Below, in pieces: positions 36,001-40,081 of a DNA stretch of 43,272 nucleotides. Numbering within the stretch: the first letter of the stretch is position 1; each line of letters begins with the position of its first letter. The notes under the pieces are model-generated. The model ran no database searches, had not been told where the DNA came from, and was given only the letters and a program-made list of their open reading frames with translations. Origin of the DNA: Anaerolineales bacterium UBA2181 (lineage in GTDB: Bacteria; Chloroflexota; Anaerolineae; Promineifilales; UBA4811); the NCBI GenBank assembly GCA_002328075.1, contig DCVT01000013.1, positions 1 through 43,272 of the forward strand. Reading direction: 5' to 3'. Position numbers and translations under genes: made by a program.

Positions 36001-36276
36001 GTCTCGTTGCCGGTCACGCTCGACGTGGCCGTCTACTCTCCGGCCGGTAGCGTGGTGTTCAGTCAGGACTGGCAATTGGAGCTGGCGGCCGGCGCCCAGC
36101 AGTGGGTGACCGCCACCTGGACCAGCCCGCTGGGTGCGGTTCCCGGATCGTACCGGGTCGAGCAGCTGGCGATCGATCACCTGGGCGAGCGCCAGGCCAA
36201 CCGCGCCGCCCTTCAGGTGGTCTGGTTGCCGGAGGCGGCCGACTATCTGGTCTACCTGCCACTGCTGCTAAAATAG
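24031..36276 (+). CDS. Giant secreted RHS/YD-repeat protein with propeller and Ig-like extension
   Basis: The product has 4,081 residues. The ATG at 24031 is chosen for its ribosome site and signal peptide (about 1-26, ending 'AAQA'). Residues about 178-1000 hold some 25 YD repeats ('YTYDAAGNLIQQTDPLG' type), which in known RHS/Tc proteins build a closed shell. The RHS-associated core is complete at about 966-1057: 'RYTGRYWDADAALYQYRARW', 'DPTIGRFTSRDPLG', 'PYAYARNNPATFLDPLGLD'. Instead of ending in a short toxin it continues with a Cys/Gly-rich segment (about 1058-1205). Next come a class-I-amidotransferase-like Rossmann domain (about 1268-1472), Ig/CARDB-like beta domains to about 2150, 13 Reg_prop-like propeller repeats (about 2150-2860), and further Ig-like domains to the C-terminus 'YLVYLPLLLK'. 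No transmembrane anchor is seen apart from that tail. RHS proteins are usually 1,400-1,600 residues, so this is exceptional. It is monocistronic, directly followed by an IS21. Confidence 0.93.
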   Translation: MTQRLTWTCVLCLVATFLFPAHAAQAAPVQPPTLIPPVEANFYGGTQQMVAAPLGLAVDVYTLGLSANRTDLLLPGCDLPMQAAFVYTPGPDRRPAAPMGVGWALAPGAGYSQSATGLVTLGPIQGRMLQLAAGSDGLTSLPGGGYRYRAADGTVYTFDNPTHRQLTKMESPSDSYILLTYDAQARPTHMTDTYGRRLDLTYQDGHLIRVTDANESPVRVVHYEYDADGFMVRVIDPLGNVTGYEYANRGLYLSAYPQGYLSRITDPLGNWALIQYDSQWQAVLAISTPVSSVSYSHVEYESLIPTIQYVNYTTITDVRSGLARATRYDFDQRGLLRTITDPEGYVVTYLRDGEGRLVGLRDENNHLTRFSYDQAGRLEMETDPLGRTTHYTYDPASGKVASVTDAEGHTTRFRYDAQGRVIQVTDPLSNTYRYQYDCCHLITATDPLSHTTVYTYNAFGDLAAVRDAAGVTTWFDYNARGELVQTVDGRGNLTALERDAAGWVTAVTYPGSGTYRYVYDAAGNLIQQTDPAGRALLYTYDPLGQPLSIEDAIGKLSYDPDPWGNFRAITDEQGNQDSFTYDGNGRMLSRTDPLGRATRFAYDGAGNLIRRTDPLSQTTEYTYDAANQLVGVLYPDGLTVTLAYDRAGNLVRESNPVVSVDYAYDPAGRLISVTAAGQVVGYSYDAAGRRASLTDPTNRTIHYTYDGAGRLQSVQDPVVGTTSYHYDGAGNQSQVNHPNGDATQYAYDADNRMTSVVHWGPGALPLASAAYTLDPAGNRTQVVHGEYSPTMGGSGTTAYSYDARYRLTGVAYPDGTNTSYTYDPAGNRLTQNNTTYAYDAASQLTSAGATAYAWDPRGNQVQRTTGAVPTDYRYDHENRLVELQFADSTRVSYSYYPNGQLYTRTDRVGNTTRYLYDGANLLLETDATGNPLARYTQGVALDSWLGVERNGAVHTYLRDGLNSVVGVADASGSLVAAYRYDAFGNLLAQTGALQDPVRYTGRYWDADAALYQYRARWYDPTIGRFTSRDPLGPIATRQPYAYARNNPATFLDPLGLDTWSCDSGKASAGFLIGFEYTKLRCKNRSTGETCGITQRCFKLGALAGATFSGCGGLMFNGPANGSELAGSGFSAFGEASVGLGVGVEVEGNIATDDPMADVRDAQSEVGACAGAGYFGAEVGLGGQYCRTSVQHCERPEKPPASPRITRPPRSPGADHADDNYSAASAVLLPFPSPAVPASLLTPSVGPLPALVQPAGRRATGQPTGAPLVGVLWHGYAEAAQALLASYGWDTTPVMLDFDPDVLDLPVLLIPSGGLYGLDGSPSVRARLEAYAAAGGVILALAQQRGAEFGTLPQPIGSSGSAEPLGGYGWTEDNSCFESSLYISQYHPLVAGFDRAVLSAGVDGFFTQVPGSASRLLHRTKNGQPALVLYPFGEGWVAATTIYPDWARSNSQPLEAADRLLRDMVSWALDPRTPLLEFHPGETVSLPLTLTNSTTWDAAAAELVVLDNWGRVYRRQTIDVSVPSGGSSVTTVQVTGIGIWQTHGIWWVKVTLLAAGGDAIQPTAWGGRFLVSDPSPAVGPTPAMGMSITAPSEEFVAGPATFSFHVYNLTGQERSATVSYGLPHHTWQSGDPSYGDFYNHQHALTVAANSEYSFTYSAELFTNDRLFSRLQYGAELQFGWFQVQMVAPQVTVEIETPGPGVRRGQTASLAVTLNNRRLVATEVVLRLAVQYGQGAGLQEWNATQWVPARGSVTVPFSLTVPSDAALGTAEAKVAVQDKRGMYLDARSAQFTVAPSPLEYGVRLPDALRPGLEQTVWVTATNPSASSVLSATLAVTLTEPHGAETVLGRLPFVVPAGGQVLLPMSFTAPASQLGDYTFSFRAEDEYLTARSWQAPAPNRLSLELAPDRAAYAVRDQASVTVRVGNDGRWAFGGPLRIQLPATGYVQTDTLQLEPGARVSYTHVISLPAGLSQGSYPLSATLTLAAGPPVEATVVLVIPAGRLTLAAPAAAWTAGQPAAIGVANVGGVDVGGVWSASLRDRRGSRVQSASGAAGPVRATETAEITFTLPADITSGAYLLTAVVTDSVRLRADHLLAWIEVNGVEAMLDTQTAAVYVVGQQISTHVAITNGLLPFTGGDLSLSISGLAGEQWVEHNTGDHGPVADNTAILAPDAAGFRWVGYGASRYLSAWHDGGTPFDKSDDRWAHYYLSHNVTDLLIDPSGYLWVTLGNYSSTDPTGVVLWDTNGTPLDPSDDRWASFAAGSGQLLFRRVERVATDAAGRLWFAQPETGSSPTAVAVSVLDHGGTPFDPADDLWGQCPSSYFPLRGTVTDLAFDAADRLWVSVEHYLQGGVMVRDLNGTPFDPADDSADTFTGTRMPQDVDFDAAGRVWIAADRYSYDKGLYVWDFGASPFDGTGDTTTIFTKEDSGLLEDYYMDSLVIDDDDHTWVTASGYYSSDPAGLHLLDDNNTPANLTDDTWLVFSTTDGLASPRAPGLVVGAEGLIHLATYAGVNLLDTAGTLWDKTDDRWLTVNARESLADYRVSDVAVGDDNVVWTLDLGMTTASLLDWGGTPADKSDDRWAHMPVNAACLVRESSRYTWFGIYDSATTTGLAVVDTQSTPLNTADDSWAWFTTDACGLPDLEPLYLEQDEAGNLWLSGWLGICVLDPAGTPLQPEDDRWQSYTKSDGLPYVYNAPLAAMDGLLWTGGDSGAYLRDTNQTPFTKTDDVAVTFTTANGLPSNTVDYAIVPRPDGTVWIATANGVHLRDLAGTPMNKSDDLWINYTNADGLANNYVTAIALDAAGNIWFGTPTGVSRLDPGDDLFSKGDDVWTTWYTGRRFDDIAVGPDGAVWLASRNGLFQVTEAVVGTLWEHHQAIDLSAGQVVSRTVPASALTAAGKFWLQAELTSGRGQLVGADRYPFYVVKGQALLTLDVSPGLVRPGGAISLTGELVNFAAAPLDNQTLTIAQDGAVIYTLGPFSVPAGGSHPYATSAAAPLTGDETRFVAGAGELSVQEMVAVGRTIMSGAVTPVELANAAPFSLTVVLTNSGAFAGQVALTFPQEAVSVTVPPGETALVRSSTSVCGDSVLTISAGGDLTATWLLPVQFGLEVQARLVSAALYPPGPTGATGPTPPLLVITNTGQLDLAYTAAYTLADALDPLKIGSEPYLDPRPDGLLATRLTLRQSTASAPLPAPPADNRAPAAQAQISGYLPAGDSATLELALLLVTGDYDLTYQVSAGECPLAGGSAALSVRPALSLEIAGRVQSGPVVTVTATLTNTGSDPFQGTAGLLTDYGYQAAVPILPGLPPGSSRHLLFLLPGEIAGSGLHTATLTIQAEGAPGEPLAETRVSWTQRPAELVIASLPVDTVLPISQTVTLTFSLENRGDLGDAARLRFSMGDLVDEEAVHWLAAGETADLPFRFFVPPDLESRQYLASYDLNGESALLPIAVQGISLTVQAAADRPAYREGQGVSLTLTITNRLTLPGPTLRVLVGHGEVTQTQTFHLPSGVDPAVNLTFPLTATFDGGGLVFYGVYHDATERGIHLNTYRLQPLGDWVTLLTSGGPARPGESVHATVSGPATGSLAVSGPGFSATLALNGQEQPLDLLLPSAIARGTYAVSYRLTGCNCPDDGRQFRALLDVDGPWVRVTEAQLDRPTYHAGDRVTLHLTVASDRELDILLRSGLAYPDGRSGAWNLAPWHLDAGLSNQLTTTVTITDAQAGLHLLDYQLVDAADPSVTHATGAEGFDLGLAVLLGVNTDRADYPAGTESVTATVLLLASAPVTGELSLQVDGAATQVLPVSLVPGRQTVAAQLDLPIAPGRRVLTAALSAGGLTDPARVAATFAYGTALPDLVARPPVLAPTDGGSTRAPNGAGPERTLLLLIGNQGPNPSPATNASLHRRLPGGGETLVATVPVPPIPAGGGATIPVAWDITGLGGEQDLTLTVEPVVEYDRENNSAGATVILPRLASDLVVSPTSIQAGQATEIRVCLANLQATVSLPVTLDVAVYSPAGSVVFSQDWQLELAAGAQQWVTATWTSPLGAVPGSYRVEQLAIDHLGERQANRAALQVVWLPEAADYLVYLPLLLK
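30480..32610 (+). repeat. Thirteen propeller repeats within the RHS giant
   Basis: The translated region contains 13 copies of a roughly 50-residue unit with two phrases: 'DxxGTPxxxxDDxWxxF/Y' and, about 20 residues later, 'D.AGxLWxxT.xGVxxxD'. Examples are 'DGGTPFDKSDDRWAHYY', 'DTNGTPLDPSDDRWASF', 'DLAGTPMNKSDDLWINY' and the partial 'DDLFSKGDDVWTTWY'. The second phrase is like the two-component-regulator propeller repeat. Thirteen visible units plus one degenerate one would give two seven-bladed propellers. The DNA copies have diverged, so this is an old expansion. Confidence 0.8.
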
Positions 36277-36390
36277 GTCCCACGTGACCGGCGTCGGCAA
36301 TGTGGATCTCGCCAGCTGGTGGCTGCGCCGTCGAACCGCCGTCTCTGGGACAGATCCGTCTCCGGCGGCTCGACGGCGCGTCAGCGAGAC

Positions 36391-36394
36391 GTAA
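36391..36394 (+). repeat. IS21 target duplication, left copy (GTAA)
   Basis: GTAA at 36391-36394 is repeated at 38626-38629, directly outside the TGTCA...TGACA tips. Confidence 0.75.
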
Positions 36395-36513
36395 TGTCAC
36401 AGCCAAGTTTAAAATGATCAAAAAAGCCAAGATGAAAGTGTCCACTTTGGTTAGGAGGTTGCACCTTGAGGAGAATGGTTTGGTATGCCAGAAACTCAAG
36501 GAGTGCGCCACCC

Positions 36514-37773
36514 ATGCTGACAGTGGAGACCCGATTCATGATCAAGGACATGTACCGCAATGGTTCGACAGTCAGTGACATCGCTCGTGTCACGGGACAT
36601 AGTCGCCGCACAATTCGAGCAGTCCTGACTGGCCCGGTTGATCGGCCCCGACAGAGGCGAAAGGGCCGGGTCAAGAAGCTGGATCCTTTCGTTCCGTATC
36701 TGGAGAGACGGATCGGCGAGGGAGTTCTCAACTGCCGCAAGCTGTTGGACGAGATCCAGAAGCAAGGGTACCAGGGCAGTTGGAGTACGCTGAAAGCATT
36801 TGTGAAGCCCTACCGAGAAGTCCGACGACGGCAGGCTACGGTGCGCTTCGAAACCGAGCCGGGGGAGCAAGCGCAAGTGGACTGGGCGTACTTTGGGTTC
36901 ATCGAGCACCATGGACGCCGACGCAGGCTGTACGCCTTCTTGATGACATTGAGTTGGTCACGTTGCCTGTACGTGGAGTTCACGGTTTCGGCCAATCTGG
37001 CGTGGTGGTTGCGCTGCCATGTGCACGCGTTCCACTATTTTGGCGGCGTTCCCCGGGTCGTGCTCCACGACAACCTCAAGACCGCGGTGGCCGGGCGGGA
37101 TGGTGACGGGAAGGTTCACTGGAACCGACGCTACCTGGACTTTGCCGACTACTACGGATTCAAACCTCAGGCTTGCCAGCCTTATCGGGCTCAGACCAAA
37201 GGCAAGGTCGAGTCGGCTGTGCGCTATGTGCGGGGCAACTTCTGGGTGGGGCTATTCTTTGGGGACCTGGACGATCTCAACCATCAGCGGCTCGAATGGC
37301 TCGACACCACGGCCAACCTGCGCGTGCACGGCACCACCGGTGAGGTGCCCTTTGACCGGCTGTTGAAGGAGGGTTTGCTGCCTCTGGGCGACAAGCCCGA
37401 CTATGACACCAGCCTGATTGACTTCCGCCGCTCGACCAACGACTGCCTGGTGAGTTACGATGGCAACTACTACTCGGTGCCATCCGATTACGCCCGGAAA
37501 CTGGTGCAGGTCAAGGAGACTGAAGAGAGGGAACTCATCATCCTTGATGAGCGGGACAACGAGATCGGCCGCCACTGCTTGGCCGAGGGCCGCAACCAGC
37601 GAATTGCCGTGCCTGCCCATTACCAGAATATCCGGTACCGTTCTGGGCCCAGCAAGCGGCTGGGAGCAACCCAGCTACCTGCTCTGTGGAGCCCAGACGC
37701 TCTGCCGGCGGCTCCCGAGGTCGAAGCAAGACCTCTTGTCTGGTACGACCAGATTCTGGAGGTGGCGTTATGA
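36514..37773 (+). CDS. istA: IS21 transposase IstA
   Basis: The product has 419 residues. I take the ATG at 36514 ('MLTVETRFMIKDMYRNG', the usual IstA beginning) with AAGGAG upstream; a TTG at 36466 behind AGGAGG would add 16 residues and cannot be excluded. The N-terminus carries an HTH ('TVSDIARVTGHSRRTIRAVL'). The catalytic core shows Asp in 'QAQVDWAYFGF', Asp in 'VVLHDNLKTAVAG' and Glu in 'TKGKVESAVRYVRGNF', the DDE triad. The C-terminal Mu-like domain is present ('NYYSVPSDYARKLV'). Its stop overlaps the istB start (ATGA), as is typical for IS21 translational coupling. IstA does strand transfer with the IstB ATPase as helper. Confidence 0.95.
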   Translation: MLTVETRFMIKDMYRNGSTVSDIARVTGHSRRTIRAVLTGPVDRPRQRRKGRVKKLDPFVPYLERRIGEGVLNCRKLLDEIQKQGYQGSWSTLKAFVKPYREVRRRQATVRFETEPGEQAQVDWAYFGFIEHHGRRRRLYAFLMTLSWSRCLYVEFTVSANLAWWLRCHVHAFHYFGGVPRVVLHDNLKTAVAGRDGDGKVHWNRRYLDFADYYGFKPQACQPYRAQTKGKVESAVRYVRGNFWVGLFFGDLDDLNHQRLEWLDTTANLRVHGTTGEVPFDRLLKEGLLPLGDKPDYDTSLIDFRRSTNDCLVSYDGNYYSVPSDYARKLVQVKETEERELIILDERDNEIGRHCLAEGRNQRIAVPAHYQNIRYRSGPSKRLGATQLPALWSPDALPAAPEVEARPLVWYDQILEVAL

Positions 37774-38555
37774 GCGATGTGGCTTATCCCCGGGTGCAAT
37801 CTCACCTGGCCCGCCTCAAGCTTCCCAGAATGGCCGAGTGCGTCGACATCGTTGCCCAGGAGGCGGCCAAACATGACTGGACCTACCTGGAGTTTCTGGA
37901 CCAACTTCTAGACACAGAAGTATCCGCCCGTTATGAACGGGATGTCGCCATGAAGACCAAGCTGGCGCACTTTCCGTTCGCCAAAACGCTGGACCAGTTC
38001 GACTTCTCCTTCCAACCCGCCATCAGCGAGCGTCAAATCCGTGAGCTGGCCACGCTCAGCTTTATTGCTAACGGCGACAATGTCCTTTTCCTCGGCCCGC
38101 CCGGTGTTGGCAAAACGCATCTGGCCATCGCCCTGGGCATGATCGCAATCCAGCATGCCATCAGCGTCTACTTCACCACCACGGTTGACCTACTGGACCA
38201 GCTGCACCGGGATGCCAAAGAAGACCGCCTGGACCATCGCCTTCAGACCCTCTGCCGTCCCAGACTGCTCATCGTGGACGAGATGGGCTACTTCCCGCTC
38301 GACCGGATGGCGGCTCAGTTTCTCTTCCAACTGGTCAGCCGGCGCTACAGCCGGGGCTCCATCATCTTGACATCGAACAAATCCTACGGTGAATGGGGAG
38401 ACATATTCGCCGACCAAGTGCTGGCGGCTGCCATCCTGGACCGGCTGTTGCATTACTCGACGACGATCAACATCCGCGGCCAAAGCTACCGGCTGCGGGA
38501 GAAACGCAAGGCTGGCGTGTTCACCGAGCTAGCCGAGCTGCAAAAGGAGGCCTAA
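37770..38555 (+). CDS. istB: IS21 helper ATPase IstB
   Basis: The product has 261 residues; the ATG overlaps the istA stop by 4 nt, preceded by GGAGG. It is a DnaA/DnaC-like AAA+ ATPase with Walker A 'GPPGVGKTH', Walker B 'LLIVDEMGY', sensor-like 'ILTSNKSYGEWGDIF' and the conserved end 'HYSTTINIRGQSYRLREK'. IstB assembles on DNA, chooses the target and stimulates IstA. The length and all motifs are normal, so the element may be active. Confidence 0.96.
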   Translation: MSDVAYPRVQSHLARLKLPRMAECVDIVAQEAAKHDWTYLEFLDQLLDTEVSARYERDVAMKTKLAHFPFAKTLDQFDFSFQPAISERQIRELATLSFIANGDNVLFLGPPGVGKTHLAIALGMIAIQHAISVYFTTTVDLLDQLHRDAKEDRLDHRLQTLCRPRLLIVDEMGYFPLDRMAAQFLFQLVSRRYSRGSIILTSNKSYGEWGDIFADQVLAAAILDRLLHYSTTINIRGQSYRLREKRKAGVFTELAELQKEA

Positions 38556-38625
38556 CCTTAAAAGAACGTTTGTGCTGGACACTTTTAAGTTGGCTATTCT
38601 GGACACTTTTAAGTTGGCCTTGACA

Positions 38626-38629
38626 GTAA
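38626..38629 (+). repeat. IS21 target duplication, right copy (GTAA)
   Basis: This copy matches 36391-36394. Only one base separates it from the ATG of the next gene. Confidence 0.75.
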
Positions 38630-38630
38630 A

Positions 38631-40058
38631 ATGGGACCGGTGAGTCGCAGGCAGTTACTCGGCATGTTTCTGATAAGGGCCGGATTGGCGTTCCTAGTGG
38701 TTGCGCTGGCCGGTTGTGCGGTCGCGCCGGGCACCACATCGCCGGGCACCACATCGCCGGCGCCAACCGCGCCGGCCGCCACTTTTCGGTCCGCGGAAGC
38801 GACGGCCGCCCTCCCCACGTCGATGCCGAGTGCCGCCCCCGCTGCGCCCGGCGGTTCGGCCATCCGCATCGGATTGGTGTACCCGCTGAGCGGCCGGCTG
38901 GCGGAGTGGGGGCAGGAAGTTCGGCCTTTCATCCGCGCCGCCGAGCAGCAGATCAATGCCCTCCCCGAGGCAGTGGCGGCCGGCGTGTATTTCGAGCTGC
39001 TGGTCCGCTCCAGCGAATCCACTCCCGAGGGGGCGTTGGCGGCGGTTCGCGACCTGGTGGAAAACCAGAACGTGCGGATCATCGCAGGCCTTCCGCTGAG
39101 CAGCGAGTTGAGCGCGACCATTGGCTATCTGAACGACCGCGGCGTTGCGGTGATCAGCTCGGCCTCCACCTCGCCGGCCCTCGAGCTGCGACGGCCCGAC
39201 CTGGTCTATCGCATCTCACCCCCTGAACTCTACCTGGCGCGCACGCTCGCCGAGCTGGCGTTGCACCTGGGCTACACCAAGGCCGCCATCATCCACCGGG
39301 GTCATGGCGATGTCTGGGGCGAGGCCTACACGGCCGAGATCGAGCGGGCCTTCCGCGAGAACGGCTTTCCCGTCGCGTCCATCCCCTTTGAGCCCACCCA
39401 CCCCCAGGTCCAGGATTACGCCGCTGAGGTGAAGGCGCTGGCCGCCCGCGCGGCCGAACTGGGAGCCGATGATGGGCTCGTGATCTTGCTCGTAGCCTGG
39501 GAGGGAGAGGACCTGAACATCCTGCATCACGCGGCCGCGGACCCCGCTCTCTCCGGCGTGCGCTGGCTCTCGGCGCTGCTTTATCCCTCCTTGCTCGACG
39601 GCCGGTGGGAGGGAGTGGACCGGTCGGATGCACGGGAGCTGGCCTTTGCGCGGCAGATGTGGGGGCAGGAGAGTCGCCCGGCGATGAGCGATCGCCTGCG
39701 GGCGTTGTGGTCGGAAGCCCGGAGCGAGTTGGGGCGCGAACCGCGCTTTGAGCACGTTTACCTGCTGGACACCGTTCAGCTGGCGGCGAGGGCGGTGCTC
39801 CTGGCAGAAACCGGCGGTGGCGCGGCCATTGCGGCCGCCATCCCGACGGCAGCGACCGGCTGGGAGTGGTCTACGGGGCCAATCCGGCTCGACGCCAACG
39901 GCGACCGCGCCTCAGGAGACCTGGCCTACTATGGGCTCTTGCGGGTAGACGGCGGGTACGAGTATCGCCATTTTGCCTACTACCACTCGGCGGCCGGTGA
40001 GTTTGAGATCTTGGTCGAGCCGCAGCCTCGGCCGGGGACGTTCTGCCCCGAGTGCTGA
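38631..40058 (+). CDS. Substrate-binding lipoprotein (periplasmic-binding-protein type I, Peripla_BP_6)
   Basis: The product has 475 residues. The N-terminus has Arg residues, a hydrophobic stretch and the lipobox 'ALAGC' (Cys at about 29), so it is a lipoprotein. A Thr/Pro/Ala linker follows, containing a perfect 15-bp tandem repeat at 38727-38756. The mature domain begins 'IRIGLVYPLSGRLAEWGQEV', the opening strand of Leu/Ile/Val-type binding proteins, with 'RIIAGLPLSSELSATIGYL', 'GVAVISSASTSPAL' and 'YRISPPELYLARTLAELAL' of the same fold. No ABC permease is adjacent, so it may be a sensor rather than a transporter part. The IS21 insertion ends one base before the ATG at 38631 and removes any native ribosome site; GTG at 38640 or ATG at 38664 are alternative starts. 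It converges on the kinase gene with 23 bp between stops. Confidence 0.85.
   Translation: MGPVSRRQLLGMFLIRAGLAFLVVALAGCAVAPGTTSPGTTSPAPTAPAATFRSAEATAALPTSMPSAAPAAPGGSAIRIGLVYPLSGRLAEWGQEVRPFIRAAEQQINALPEAVAAGVYFELLVRSSESTPEGALAAVRDLVENQNVRIIAGLPLSSELSATIGYLNDRGVAVISSASTSPALELRRPDLVYRISPPELYLARTLAELALHLGYTKAAIIHRGHGDVWGEAYTAEIERAFRENGFPVASIPFEPTHPQVQDYAAEVKALAARAAELGADDGLVILLVAWEGEDLNILHHAAADPALSGVRWLSALLYPSLLDGRWEGVDRSDARELAFARQMWGQESRPAMSDRLRALWSEARSELGREPRFEHVYLLDTVQLAARAVLLAETGGGAAIAAAIPTAATGWEWSTGPIRLDANGDRASGDLAYYGLLRVDGGYEYRHFAYYHSAAGEFEILVEPQPRPGTFCPEC
38727..38756 (+). repeat. 15-bp perfect tandem repeat (x2) in the lipoprotein linker
   Basis: CCGGGCACCACATCG occurs at 38727-38741 and again at 38742-38756, duplicating 'PGTTS' in the linker directly after the lipidated Cys. 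A slippage-prone length polymorphism is plausible. Confidence 0.8.
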
Positions 40059-40081
40059 CCGCGCAGCCTGGACCCTAACCG

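Larger units (their letters stand above)
36395..38625 (+). mobile_element. IS21-family insertion sequence, apparently intact
   Basis: The tips are TGTCA (36395) and TGACA (to 38625). Each end has two 20-bp transposase-binding-type repeats at 24-bp period. On the right, CTGGACACTTTTAAGTTGGC occurs perfectly at 38575-38594 and 38599-38618. On the left are inverted, diverged copies at 36402-36421 (14/20) and 36426-36445 (16/20). istA and istB are complete. GTAA flanks both sides as a 4-bp target duplication. Confidence 0.93.

Noticed and set aside
36466..36513. TTG at 36466 as the istA start
   Set aside because: It has a fair ribosome site, but family proteins begin at the 'MLTVE' Met, here at 36514.
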